Shown here one piece after another: positions 23,988 to 36,260 of a stretch of 64,000 bases of DNA. The DNA comes from Brachycybe producta (taxonomy: Eukaryota; Arthropoda; Diplopoda; Playtdesmida; Andrognathidae), in contig JAUPFP010000007.1 of the NCBI GenBank assembly GCA_036925085.1, positions 377,501-441,500 on the forward strand, read 5' to 3'. Under the pieces are notes generated by a model. The model saw only the letters and a program-made list of their open reading frames with translations, was not told the DNA's origin and did not search any database. Positions within the stretch are counted from its first letter, which is position 1, and every line of letters starts with the position of its first letter. The position numbers and the translations under genes are program-made.

Positions 23988-24087
23988 NNNNNNNNNNNNN
24001 NNNNNNNNNNNNNNNNNNNNNNNNNNNNNNNNNNNNNNNNNNNNNNNNNNNNNNNNNNNNNNNNNNNNNNNNNNNNNNNNNNNNNNN
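23988..24087. other. Assembly gap (100 N)
   Basis: Exactly 100 N, a conventional placeholder of unknown true length. Confidence 0.99.
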
Positions 24088-24539
24088 ATATCGTAATTAC
24101 TAATTAGTTTGTTGAATTGAATGTTAATTTTAGTAAATTACCAACAACAACAAAAAAATGGTAAAAAGTTCACTTCGAAAGGATTTTAGATGATATTTTT
24201 TGTGAACAAAACAAAAACATTATTTTTATTAAAACAAATTAAAAGAAAAATCTTTAAACAAAATCAGATTTTTTTTTTGTATTTAAAAAAAAAAAAATAT
24301 AAATAAAGGTAAAAAAAAAAGATTTCAATAAAATTTTAAATATATTGATTTTTATTTTCTCAATAAACTTTATTTTTTAAAAAAAATTCTAAATATGATT
24401 TCTTTTCAATAAAAATTAAAATGAATTTTCACACTGCCACCTAGTGTCTCTAACTTTAGAAACCATTATTTCTGTGTTTGTATGTTGCATAATATGTGTA
24501 ATCACAACAAATGGAACAGGATTTTAACTTTTGAGGAAT

Positions 24540-24591
24540 AGTTAGTTAGTTAGTTAGTTAGTTAATTAGTTAGTTAGTTAGTTAGTTAGTA
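24540..24591. repeat. (GTTA)n microsatellite
   Basis: About 13 GTTA units with one ATTA variant. Confidence 0.93.
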
Positions 24592-25635
24592 ACACTCACC
24601 CTTTTCATCCTACCGAGACACATTAGCAGCATAATTTGGCATAAAAATCCTTTTTCCCTTTTTTCCAATCAGCTTCTTTCTCTTCTTCTTTATTAATTAT
24701 TATTATTTTTAGTTATCTTTTATCATCATTGTTATTAATAAGAAATTATTATTGTTCTAAGGTAGAGACACAAACATAAATCACCCTCTCACCTCCCACC
24801 CAATCCACAAACACAAAACACTCGAATGACGTCATTCGCCACCACAGTTGGGGCCAAAATCAAATTTCATGTCAGTCAGTGAGATAAAAATTAAAAAAAA
24901 GTTTTTTATGTCAAAATTTGTTTCAATTTCTATAAAAAGAAAGAGAGAGAGAGAGAAATATTTGAAGAAATTTCACTTTTGACAAATAATCGTAAATTAT
25001 ACTTGAGATTGTGTGGTTCGTTCTGATGAATAATATTACATTTAAAGCTCATTTTATATTATGTATAAAAATAATAATAATCTCTTAAGGTGTAACTTGA
25101 AATTCATAGAGGGCGCTGCTGCTGCTTTCTATTAATATATTGTCCCACTTGTAACACTGTTAACAGCCCTCTTCTAAACATGGGAGGGGGTTATGATTTT
25201 TATGAAATTAGGAATTGCATATAAATGAATAATTAAATTACATTATATTGGTGTCCACCCACCCCCTCCCCTCCCCACACAATTTGATGGAATGCAGAGA
25301 TGTTTCTGTGTGTGTTTTATTCTTCTATATACTTAAGCATGTGTGTGTGTGTCTATTGTGTAGAGCGATTTTGAAATTCTACCCCAAATGAAAACCCCGT
25401 GTTTCTTTCTCTTTTTTGCTTTTGTGGGTCTCCAAAGGGAGTTTCATCATTTTTGAACCACGCCCAATTACATCCACTTTAATCTCTCTCATTTCAAGTT
25501 ATTATATGTCGGAATTAAACCAGAAATTCAATGAATGTAAAATGATTTGTTTCGAGTTAACCGTAATCCCAAGTTTCCCCCCCCCCTTTAAACCCCCCAC
25601 AAATAGTAAAAACAAGGGATTCAAGGAACCCAATA

Positions 25636-26768
25636 GACCTCCATTGCTTTAATGTATGCTTTCATATATCAAACAACCAATTTTCTTCCATTGTGCACGC
25701 ACATGTGCGCACGTGCATGTAAGATATACACACATGTATGTATTCACGTACATAACATAGTTACGTGTGATGCGCATGCGTCCTTCATTTGTAATAATAT
25801 GGTTTAAAATGAGAATAAGTCGAATCTATTTTAATATAGAAAAATTAATAAGAGAACATAGAAAGGAACACCCCTACTAAGTAATAGGAATAGTCCTCCT
25901 TTCAAATGCTACAACTGGAAAGAGGAAGAATCTCCATTTTTCTTAAAAAAAATTAGGTTTTTAAAAATCGAAATTTTGTATATCAGATCACTCTACAAAT
26001 TTCAATTTGTCTTCCTGATTCATCGTCAGAATGTGTACATCATTTTAGGTCTGATGACATTTTGTTGTAAGTGGCCTGATTTTCGAGTTGCTCGACCCAC
26101 AAAAATTTATGACCAAAAACTCAAAATTTGCTTCTAAAAAAAACTCATAAAAAATTAACCTCTGGGTAAAATTTTTCAATTTTTTGTCAGGAGCATCATA
26201 TTGACCCACGGAATCAAATAAAAACACTCCATGTCTTTATCTCATTCCGTTCTTGAGTTGTTCGAACTACAAACTCGAGAATCCAGACATACAGACATCC
26301 TTTTTTTGCCCCTTTTCTTGCATGATCCTATCGAAAAAAAAGTAAAAATTTTCAAAAAATGAAAATTTGGAAAGAAGCCCTGAAAACCACTGAAATGAAC
26401 TCAGGAGGGCCCAACAGACTTCCAAGGACCATAAAAACCCATAAATCTCTTGCAATGAATTCTCAAAGTAAAAATTTCATGAAGAACCATAGTTACACTT
26501 CAACTACGTCCACTCTGAACTTTTGAAGCGTGCATTTAACACTCTAAATGAAATCATCCCTGCATTCCAGACATCTTTGGGAATTTAGAGATTCCAACAG
26601 TTCCATTCCCGCTCTTCTGGTTCGCATGCAATGAATTTTCGAAGTTACAAATCCATGAGGAATCATAGAAACACTCCAATGACGCCCACTTCGAACTGAT
26701 GTTACGTAACACGTGTGCGCATGTATACGCACACATGTACACACGTGCTCTGAAGAGCAATGGAGGTC
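25636..26768. mobile_element. Possible 1.1-kb inverted-end element
   Basis: GACCTCCATTGCT at 25636 and its exact inverse at 26756-26768 bound a segment whose subterminal parts are both acgtgtgcgc-rich. No transposase ORF and no convincing target duplication. Confidence 0.35.
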
Positions 26769-26796
26769 AATGATTCAAATGTATTTAATACCTTGT

Positions 26797-27096
26797 ACAC
26801 AACACATGAGTTAAATGAATTCAAATTAAATGTGTTTAGGTGGATTGTACGGAATCCAGTTAAGGACATGAACACCAAATAAAAATTGACTTTAATTATT
26901 AATATTTTAAATTGGAAATAACTAAATCAATATTTTGTCAATATAGTTTATATATTTTATATTTTAAGTATTAACTCAATATTTTCAGATTAGTTAACTG
27001 AATGAATTGAATTCGAGATATTGTTTGTTTGCCCTTCACAGGGGGCTCTGTAGAACACGTTTATTATTTAAATGCATTTAAATGCAATAAACGTGT
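26797..27096 (+). repeat. Dispersed repeat of about 290 bp, copy 1
   Basis: From gagttaaatgaattcaaatt to aaacgtgtctttc. It matches 59583-59871 in reverse orientation, including 'ctgaaaatattgagttagta' and 'cttaactggattccgta' (read on the other strand). Confidence 0.75.
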
Positions 27097-27190
27097 CTTT
27101 CAATTTCAGCCATTTTTGTTTATTCAAAGAATCAGGTGTTCCCCCATTGAGACACATTGGATCTCATTAATTACACCTTTATTATAGAAA

Positions 27191-27573
27191 ACTAGTGGGG
27201 TAACCCGTCATAAATGACGGGAGCAAAATTCACAGGCAATTGTGCGCATGCGCGTCGTTTTTTCCTTTTTTTACTCCTTTCATTTCAATTTCAGTCACCC
27301 CCTCCCACTTTTCTCTCTCTCTCCCCTTCTACACTTTCCAATCTTTTCCCCTCACCCCCTCCCACTTTTCTCTCTCTCCCCTTCTACACTTTCCCACTTT
27401 TCTCTCTCCCACCCACCCCCCTTCTCCACTTTCCAAAGGAAGAGTTCAACATATAGTTGACCTTGAAAAAAAACCGGTTCATTTATTCAAATTTATATAA
27501 ATTCCGATGTGCTTCAATGGTTTTGTTACTCCACACACACACACACAGACCTGGGATATTATATATATAATAT
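27191..27573 (+). repeat. Dispersed repeat 'actagtggggtaacccgtca', copy 1
   Basis: Matches 52822-53115 in reverse orientation over its whole length, from actagtggggtaacccgtca to gacctgggatattatatata. This copy is longer because a CT-rich segment (cccacttttctctctctccc) is repeated three times. Confidence 0.8.
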
Positions 27574-29020
27574 TTTATTTTAAACTTTTCTTGAATTATA
27601 ATCGCCAATTTACATTACAATTATTATTAATAAAAACATATTTAAACTTAATTTGAGTTGTTTTTTAAATTCAAAATAAAACTAAATGCCTTATTTTAAT
27701 TTTTTTAAAAAAATATAATGAAATGATCATTTCCCATTTCTTTTAATATTTTAATAAATAATAATTGTTATAATTTTACAACTTTTAATTTCAATTTTAA
27801 TTACAGACTCCCACCACGTCTGCATAGTCTGCTAGAAAACAAACAAAAATGGACGCTAATGCCTAACCTGTATATAGTTGTTGAATGCACCCTGTACAAT
27901 AGTACGCCACCTAGTGAGAAAAAAAAATATAATGTACAGGGTGTATCTAAATTCCTCCCTCATCCAGTTTAAATTTGATTAGAAAGATGCGGTTTAATAA
28001 TAAATTAATGCGTTTAGGATTCCACTTTGTACTCAAGTTAATTAGACTCAAGTGACCGAAAGAAAGCTAATTAAATATTAATTGACCACATATTTGAAAT
28101 TAGGAGGAGAAGGGAATTGACATTTTCATAGAAAACAAGAGAAAAACTCTAAATAAAGTAGTTTTAGTCAAATAATTTAATTATTTATAATCACGTAATC
28201 TCATTTTCTAATTAATCTGGATGAATATCGAACTAAAAGAGTAATTAGAATTTCATGTAAAACATTTTTATTGGCTTCATTGTTAATTAAATATAATAAC
28301 CATTAATTAAGCAGCATAGAGACTCAATGCTAGTACGTACAGGGTGTCTCACAATGTTTGTTCTTCTGCTTTCACAGAACGCCATTATGGAAATAAAAGT
28401 TTAATTAGTTAATTGAAAATTAACTTTCAAGATTTATTTTAAATTACATGAGTAACTAGAATTAAAACGACTTTTCAACTTGGGTTTATTCGTTTTAAAA
28501 CCCAGATTTTTAATATTTAATGTGTTTTTTTTTAAAAAAAAAAAAGGTAACGTAAACCACAATTAAGCAATTAATGAATAATTAATTATTCAAATGCTGC
28601 TCTTGGACAAATGGTCCCTCTGGCACAAATCATCTGAGCTACGCTTTGCAGAGTAATCATTCAAATATACATCGGTTTTGTTACTTTCTAAACATCCTGT
28701 ATAAAACGCTGTGTTTTTTCTATTCTTGTGTCGAATAGACGATGGAAAACAAGGAAAAACGGGGCTTTCTCTCGAACTTTCAATTATAATTTACCCTTTC
28801 CATTACAAAAATGGAGAGAAACTTTTAAAAGAATGTTTTAGAAACTAGAAGGGTAGCTCAATCACTTCATATTGATACTTTTCAAAATAACCATTTTTAG
28901 GTAAGTTTGAAAATGAACCCTAATTTAAGCAGACAGATTTTTTTTTTAAATTCTTGTCTATAAAAAGTTTATTTTAAAAGATATTAACATGAAAATACTC
29001 TTAGGTAATTGAGCTACCAG

Positions 29021-29628
29021 TTCTAAAAAAACTTTCTAGTTTCTAAAAGAAAACTTTCTAGTTTCTAAACGAAAACTTTCTAGTTTCTAAAAGAAAACTT
29101 TCTAGTTTCTAAAAGAAAACTTTCTAGTTTCTAAAAGAAAACTTTCTAGTTTCTAAAAGAAAACTTTCTAGTTTCTAAAAGAAAACTTTCTAGTTTCTAA
29201 AAGAAAACTTTCTAGTTTCTAAAAGAAAACTTTCTAGTTTCTAAAAGAAAACTTTCTAGTTTCTAAAAGAAAACTTTCTAGTTTCTAAAAGAAAACTTTC
29301 TAGTTTCTAAAAGAAAACTTTCTAGTTTCTAAAAGAAAACTTTCTAGTTTCTAAAAGAAAACTTTCTAGTTTCTAAAAGAAAACTTTCTAGTTTCTAAAA
29401 GAAAACTTTCTAGTTTCTAAAAGAAAACTTTCTAGTTTCTAAAAGAAAACTTTCTAGTTTCTAAAAGAAAACTTTCTAGTTTCTAAAAGAAAACTTTCTA
29501 GTTTCTAAAAGAAAACTTTCTAGTTTCTAAAAGAAAACTTTCTAGTTTCTAAAAGAAAACTTTCTAGTTTCTAAAAGAAAACTTTCTAGTTTCTAAACTT
29601 TCTAGTTTCTAAAAGAAAACTTTCTAGT
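29021..29628. repeat. 22-bp minisatellite (about 27 units)
   Basis: Unit tctaaaagaaaactttctag plus two bases, almost invariant, with one shortened unit near 29590. The motif 'actttctagtttctaaa' is the terminal segment of the adjacent foldback family, so the array looks like an expansion of that transposon end. Confidence 0.93.
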
Positions 29629-29820
29629 CGTTTTTGTCTTCTGTGCAAAACCATAATAATCAGTTTGAAAATCAGCTGTTCACCAAAAAAAAAAAAAATC
29701 GGTTTTCAACTCTTTTCCTATTCTGAGTGCTGATACATTGACTGCCATCTGTTGGCGTTTACAGGAAACTAAGTTAAAATCGTTCCTTTTTTTTTGCGCC
29801 GCTGTCAAATGAAACAAATG

Positions 29821-29837
29821 GGGGGGGGGGGGGGGGG
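29821..29837. repeat. Poly-G tract
   Basis: 17 consecutive G. Similar G or C runs occur at about 48127, 50462, 51669, 54419 and 60098; several may be length-miscalled. Confidence 0.9.
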
Positions 29838-30240
29838 TCTTTATTTACGTGAGATGGGAGGGCCGAGCCCTCTCATATGTAAAATATAAAATTGAATTAA
29901 ACCACATAGAATAAAGTAGGCAAAGTTGGCGTTCTTTTTGTATCCTTGACCTAGACCTGATTTTAAGTGGGGGGAAGGAGGAGGAGGAGGAGTGGAAACT
30001 AGAAAGGCCGGCTGCCAAGAAAAGTGGTTTCAAAAGAAAAAAATCCAAGAGTTGATATGAGTGAGTGTGTGTCAGTCACTCACAAATTTAAACAAACAGG
30101 TTGCTTGTTGCAATACATTAATAATAATAATAATAATGTTATTGCATCACACACACATTGCGCCATTAGTTAGGCCTAAACCCCGGCCCCTTTTTTAGAT
30201 GAAAATTGTGTTTGCCCAAATATAGACACCATTTTAATGT

Positions 30241-30459
30241 TTGAGCAAAGAAGAAGCGCCTGGCGACGCCTCCTCCTCCTCCTCCCCCTATTTCTTACCA
30301 CTTTCAACACCACAAGTTTACTTTTTAGACGGCGATTTTGACCTCACTCATCCGGTTCAGGATCGTTCACAAATGTCACAATACAGTAAAAACTGGATAG
30401 AAACCAGTGACGATTTACTGATTAGGCGCGTGCGCCAATGGCGCCCCTCCAATTTTTAG
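30241..30459 (+). other. Unassigned open frame, possible exon
   Basis: A 72-codon open frame with a Ser run and a non-repetitive part (PQVYFLDGDFDLTHPVQ ... VRQWRPSNF, stop). It has no ATG start. It lies in a locally GC-richer stretch (30.2-30.6 kb). I recognise no family and see no strong splice sites, so it may be chance. Confidence 0.15.
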
Positions 30460-31397
30460 TCAAGCATATAACAAGTCCATAACACCAAGGGACATATCTC
30501 AAAGGACCTCCTCAACAGTGACAAACCTACAGACGAGAGATATTCGGAGCGCAGTTTGTTGTCGGCGCCGGTCGCCAAAAGGGGCGCGCGCCCACCTTCA
30601 GATTTAATTTTTAAAATTTGATTTCCAAGTTTCCTAATTTTATATAAAATTAGAACAACCTTTAACCAACAAGCTTAAATTAAGCAACCAGAAATGATGC
30701 ATTTTATGTAATAATTGGCTTTTCCAGTCTGAATAAGGCTATAGATGCTACTCTGACCTTTAATTTTCTAGCCTCTAAATAGGTTCTTCAACAACAATAA
30801 CAAAAAACGCATATATTTTTTTTTTGGGCGGGTGGGCGTTGGAGAGATTTTTGTTTCCGGCGGCAAAAAACCTAGTTGGGCCACCGATTGACTGGGGTGG
30901 GCCTCAATTAACAGATATAATTAAATCGTGCCATTCATCATCTGAACTCGTATTGAGGCTATTTCCTGTCATTTTCACTTTTATCACCCATTTTATTAAT
31001 CAAAAATGATTTAAAATATCGTTTTCGACAAGAAGAAGAAGAATAAAAACTATTTGTTGTTCGGATAAACGAATAAAATAAAAGTTTAGCTCATTTTTTG
31101 GCGCCCGAATTTCCAATCGAATTTTAATCACAAATTGTAAATTTTCTAATAAAATAATTAAGAGAAAAAAAAAAAGAAAAGCTTGATAAATTAATCATTA
31201 AAAAAAGGAAAAATGATGATAAACTACCAAGAAATAATCAGATCAATAATGAGAATCGGTTCTTTTCGATCTGTTCGGATAAACGAACTTTTCGAAAGTT
31301 TACTTAAAACTTTTTTTTTTTTTGAGAAAGAAATTAAAAAAACGAAGTTTTCATTTGATGTTTCTAATTAAATTTCGTAGCGATGTTTGTCACTTAC

Positions 31398-31514
31398 CGT
31401 TTTTAAATAGATCTCACTCGGATCCACAGTTTTCAGATGATCTGATGATCCGTTTGAAGCTGATAAATCGAATCCGCTACCAACGACCAATCCATTCCCT
31501 TTGGGATCCGCCAT
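31398..31514 (-). CDS. Candidate first coding exon (minus strand), possibly an alternative Lmpt 5' exon
   Basis: ATG at 31514-31512 opens 39 codons (MADPKGNGLVVGSGFDLSAS ... DPSEIYLKT) ending at a consensus donor gtaagt after 31398, phase 0. A phase-0 acceptor exists at the Lmpt exon ending 23551 (tag before ATG GCA), so it may be an upstream Lmpt exon. I do not recognise the peptide. The coding-like composition, good start context and strong donor support a real exon; which gene it belongs to is inference. Confidence 0.5.
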
Positions 31515-32693
31515 TTTGTTTTTTACGACGATTGTCAACAACAGGTGGGACATTCTCAAAGGGGTTTGTTTCATTTGAAAGCAACTAGCGGAAATATCAT
31601 GTAAAAAAAAGTAGCCTCGAATACATCCAAACTCAACCACCCACACCGATAGACTTCATGTTACACACTTCATAATAACATACGGCTTAGGTGTATTTGA
31701 GGCTATATTCTACCAAATGTGGGTTGTTTTCGAATGCACCTCTGGACGTCCCTCCCTCCACCTTCCATAATAATCGTTGGCATCGTCATAAAATAAATAA
31801 TAACACCTCGAAATCTAAGAAAATGTAACATTCAATACCATAATCATCATTTTATTGATCAATTAATTAATACATGTAAATTATTTTAATTTTTTATAAA
31901 TAAATAGTTAAAAAGTTGTTTTTTCTTTATTGTCCGCTAGGTGGCACTAGTGACTAGAAAGACTTTTATTATTTGGCGGGAATGAAGTTTAAAAATGTTA
32001 AAAGGCGCCGCAGTAAGAGGCCGACATGGAAAACAATCATGTACGAGATTCACTAAAATTAACAACAAAGTGTATGTATGGCAAGTCGTTTTACATTTTA
32101 GCCACGTTTTACTAGAACACTCAAAATAGAATTGAATTATAAAAATCCACTTAAATGCGGATAAAAAGAAAAACGCATTGCCATATTGTATGAATATTCA
32201 CCCTCCTGTGTCTTCCCCTTGTACCGTAGCCAGAAAAAAATAAATTGTTTGGCGGCTAAAACTAGCTACGTAAAATAATACCATCAATATTTTAAGATTT
32301 CACTATTGAACGTAACAAAAATTATGAATTTAAAGTTTTATAACAACATATAAGAAACTATTTAATATATTTTATTATATTTGTCTATAACTATAATAAA
32401 GTTATTATTAAAAATATGTATCGGCGGCCGCCGATTTGGGTTGTCAACGGCGCTTTATTGAACGATTAAAAGCAGTCACGTGGTCGTCAATTCTGCAATA
32501 TTACAGGGTGCGTTTTTTTTTTGTTGGTTCGTTTTTAACAAAAGCGGCGTTTTTGTTGCGTTAAATTTTGAGTTATGATTAGAAATTGAATAGATAGAAA
32601 AAGAATCGATGACGTTTTCTTATTGTCATTGCTAATTGACGTCACGTCTTAAATTGTTTCGTGTTTCTCTTCTCAATACGAGAAGAAACAAGA
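31515..32693. promoter_or_regulatory. Divergent intergenic region before ENPP copy A
   Basis: Separates the minus-strand candidate first exon from ENPP. It includes a CTCF-like site (31935), a GC-rich patch (ggcggccgccg at about 32424) and TGACGTCA at about 32638. No ORF of note. Confidence 0.4.
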
Positions 32694-35600
32694 ATGTCCC
32701 ACCACGTGTCGTTCTTTAAGGTATGGACCGTTTGTTGTTTGACCCTTTGCAGCAGCAGCTGCTTTGGTCAGCACGTGGCTCAAGTGTCCAAGTATCCCTT
32801 TCTTTTGGTCGTCTCCTTCGACGGATTTCGTTACGATTTACTGAACAAGACGTCAACACCTTATTTCGATCGGTTAATATCGAACGGAGTGAAAGCTCCT
32901 TGGATCCAACCGAGATACATTTCAAAAACATTTCCAAATCACTTTTCAATTGCGACAGGACTTTATGAAGAAAGTCACGGCATTGTAGCCAATTCCTTCT
33001 TTGATCCCGTCTTGAATGATACTTTCGAAATGGAAGACACCGATGCCAAATGGTGGGACGTCGGTGCAATGCCTCTTTGGGTCTGTATATTCAGCAATCT
33101 TCTCGATCTAATATTAACATTCTTTCTGTTTTTTTTTTTCAGATTCTCAATCAGGTAACCGATTCGGGCCGTTATAGCGGTGGAATGATGTGGCCCGGAA
33201 CAGCTGCTTGGATCCACAACCAAACAACTCATCACGTTGCAAGTTACGACCGTAAGGTCTCCTGGAAGGACAGAGTGGACACTGTAATACTCTGGATGAC
33301 CGATGCGGAGACACCGGCCAACTGTGTCTTTCTCTATTTTGAAGAACCAGATTCGAGCGAACATCAGTACGGACCGGATTCACCAGAAGTGGTTTCTGCG
33401 GTCGAAAGGGTGGACAATATAACCGGTTATCTCGTTTCCAAGTTGCAAGAGGCCGGTCTCTTCGACGAGGTGAACTTGATCATTACGAGCGACCACGGAA
33501 TGACCGACGTTCCAAAGGAAAACGTTCTCTTCATGACGGATTTCTTGAATGTGACTAAATTCCGGTATTTTGGAAGTTCTCCTGTTTGGAGCATCCTTCC
33601 GAATCCAGGTTTTTAAATTTAAATGTCGAATCTAACGACGTCAAATGGCCGTTTTAATTCGTTCGCCTCGTTTCAGGTCTCGACGAGGAAGTTTACCAGG
33701 ATTTCTTCATATCTTCGCAAAACCTGCCATTTACGGTGTACAAGAAGGAACAGATTCCGGAATCGTACCATTACAGGAACAACAGACGAGTGATGCCTCT
33801 TCTCGTGGCCGTGGATGAACATTACGACCTCTACGTCGATCGGAGCGCAGGCGTTCCAAGTCAGTCTTTTGGAGTTTCAATACTCGAGATAAACCTTATA
33901 AGATCCATTATGAATTGGTTTTCGACTCTAAAACGCGTTAATTTCGTTAAAACAGACAGAACGATTGGAAATCACGGCTACAATAACTCGTTAGCATCGA
34001 TGCAAGCACTCTTCGTCGCTCACGGTCCACAGTTTAAGAAAGGTTTCGTTTCTAAGCCATTCGAGAACATCGATATCTTTTCTCTGGGCTGTCGTATTCT
34101 AGGATTGAAGGCACCTTCCAACAACGGAACGATCGACATCGTCAGAAGCCTTCTGCTTAACGACACGGCCGACAACGTCGACGACATCATCCTCGTCGGT
34201 GAGTCGAATGAGAACGGTAACGGCGGATCTTCTCGTCCGTCTTTCTCTCTAGCCTCTCTCCTCCTCCTTCTCCTTCTTCCTCCCTTTTATCAATTTGCTC
34301 GCTGCTCTAAACTCTAATTAATGACTGGCACTTATCGTAATTCACATTACCGTTGCTTAATAACGATTGTGTGAAATTATTTCTCTCGCAAATTGATATT
34401 AATTTCTTTCTGCACTCATTGAATTAACAATTATTTTGTTTTTTCTTCATTTTTGTTGATAATTTGCACGGAAGTTTCAATTGTTTTGTTCTCTCCTGGT
34501 TAGTTCTTAACTGACGTTTTAATGTTTCTATAAGAAACATTTAGCACGTGTGCGTATGACGCTACAAATCGATCAATCGATTGATAAAAATAGAATTAAT
34601 TGCGTTGAGAAAATAAGTGAAATAAAATTTCATTTTTCTTCTGTTCATTTTTGTTTGTTTGTTGCTTTTTTTCTTTAGTTTAGTCGCGCATTTCTTATTG
34701 AACGTTAGCATGTGTTAATTATAATTAATTCCGTTGTCTCTGCTTGAAAGTTAGCTCAGGGACACCTTTATGGGGCCCGTGTTTTTGTAATGCTTCCCTT
34801 CAAGATTTAGGGATAATGGCAGTTTTTGGACACTGGGCTTCATTTTCTTCGTAATAATGAGTGGACGGGTTGGATGGGGGGGGGGGGCGGGGCATTTTGC
34901 AGACATGAAGTCATTTCTGACAGTGACACTGAAGGTCGCAACCAGATTCTATTCAATCTTCTCCAGAAAGCAAGTATGTCTGGATTAGATGCTTTCTTTC
35001 TTGAGAAGGATGATAGGTCGAACTAGCATATGGTTCTCGGACACGATAATAGATTTTGGTTTAATTTCCGAATGCGCCTCACTGTGTCTGTAAAAATAAA
35101 CCTTTTTATTTCAGTTTGAACAAGGAGAAAATTGTTCGTAAAAATGAAAATTATTTATTCACCTTCCGCTGTTTTTCTAGTTTCATATGGAATTGTTTCA
35201 TAAAAGAAAAACGTTTTTCATTGTTTATCTGCCTCATGTAGAAAAATGAAAATGAAAACAATTATTACAAGCTTAAACACTTTTACCCGGTTGCTCTGTC
35301 ACTGGGTCTCTTTATCTTCCCAAATTGCCTGGCCCCTTTAAGGAATTCACATCGTTAGGTCTCACATTCTGCTCGTTCGTTCGTGATCAATGCAACATCA
35401 TGATTCATAACGAAGGCTTAATATATTTAAGCAAATAAAATATCCAAAATGACGTGCAATTTAAAAATTGTTTATGCAACTAAAAGTAATGGTACCCTAT
35501 TATAGCAAAAAGCAAATTTAGTTAAATAACTGAATCAATTTCTAGACTCTAGAAAATGTAAATGCAAAAAGCTTATTTTAAAATGAAAATTAATGTATAT

Positions 35601-36260
35601 TCGAGTTATTTTGGTTGTTGCCCTTCTAGTTTCTAAAGTACTTTCAAGTGTCTTTTTAATTTTCCTCTTGCAAGACAGAATGTTCAAAAATTTGACACTT
35701 TTAAAACCATTTTAAAGAAACCCTTTTGAAGAATTTATTTTCTTAAATTTTACGACTTTATGCAGAATTTTCATAAACTATGCAATTTTTGCGTTTTATG
35801 CATTCTTGTTAATTTTTTGTGTGTTCGCTAAACTGATTATTATTGCAAATAATGAACGAACGACCTTTGAAAAAAAGATCTTTTGATCTGTCACTATGTC
35901 ACTAGTTCATTTTTGCATTTTCAACGCGTGTATAACTAACAATCCAGTTGGAAAGTAATTTTTCTATTGCTTACTAGCAGCTGTTGGAAATACATAAAGA
36001 ATAAAATAAGTAAGTAAACTTTTAACTTTTCAGTTATTCTTCTGTTGCTGTCTGCGTGCATCATTGTAGCCCTTTGCGCCGTGGCGAGACTGCGAAGACG
36101 AGCCGCCAAGAATCGTTTAGATCGTGACGATATATTCGGCTCGTGCGAAAGGAGATTACGTCCGAACAATAGTCACAACGAGGATTCGCCGGCCTTCGAA
36201 GAAAGTCAACGGCTTCTTTTGCCACCACAGCCTTCTTCTTCTCCTTCGACACGAACTTAA
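32694..36260 (+). CDS. ENPP: ENPP4/5-like ectonucleotide pyrophosphatase/phosphodiesterase, copy A
   Basis: Five exons (32694-33080, 33143-33608, 33677-33859, 33956-34198, 36034-36260) give 501 residues. The protein has an N-terminal signal peptide (about 1-25), the ENPP catalytic domain and one C-terminal transmembrane helix (about 427-445, VILLLLSACIIVALCAVA) with an Arg-rich cytoplasmic tail. All metal-binding and catalytic positions of the family are visible: D43 in FDGFRYD, nucleophile T79 in KTFPNH, D199 and H203 in PDSSEHQYGP, D246/H247 in SDHGM and H352 in GNHGYNN. Length and type-I topology fit ENPP4/ENPP5, which cleave phosphodiester or pyrophosphate bonds outside the cell; the substrate cannot be told from sequence. 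ATG 32694 is chosen because the upstream in-frame codon is GTG. The first donor (GTCTGT) is weak but is fixed by phase and by copy B. An AATAAA lies at 36792. Confidence 0.92.
34199..34317 (+). other. Possible alternative C-terminus of ENPP copy A (intron 4 read-through)
   Basis: If the gtgagt donor at 34199 is ignored, the frame stays open for 39 codons to TAA 34315-34317. They encode a small-residue stretch (GNGGSS), then a strongly hydrophobic run (SLASLLLLLLLPPFYQF) and a short end, resembling a GPI-attachment signal. An AATAAA at 34621 is followed by GT/T-rich sequence, which would allow a shorter transcript. Confidence 0.45.
34621..34626 (+). terminator. Intronic poly(A) signal in ENPP copy A
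   Basis: A canonical AATAAA in intron 4 is followed within 20-45 nt by T/GT-rich sequence (ttgtttgtttgttgc), about 300 nt after the alternative stop. Confidence 0.45.

Larger units (their letters stand above)
23552..31397. other. 7.8 kb upstream of Lmpt exon / possible long intron
   Basis: Assembly gap, GTTA tract, possible 1.1-kb element (25636), two dispersed repeats (26797, 27191), LINE tail (28600), 22-bp minisatellite. The 30.2-30.6 kb part is GC-richer and holds one unassigned open frame. Confidence 0.55.

Noticed and set aside
27214..27500. Pro/Ser/Leu-rich frames in three registers
   Set aside because: All lie on a triplicated CT-rich block inside a dispersed repeat.
30824..31009. 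61-codon frame MGGWALERF...
   Set aside because: No family resemblance, no splice signals, ends quickly; likely chance.
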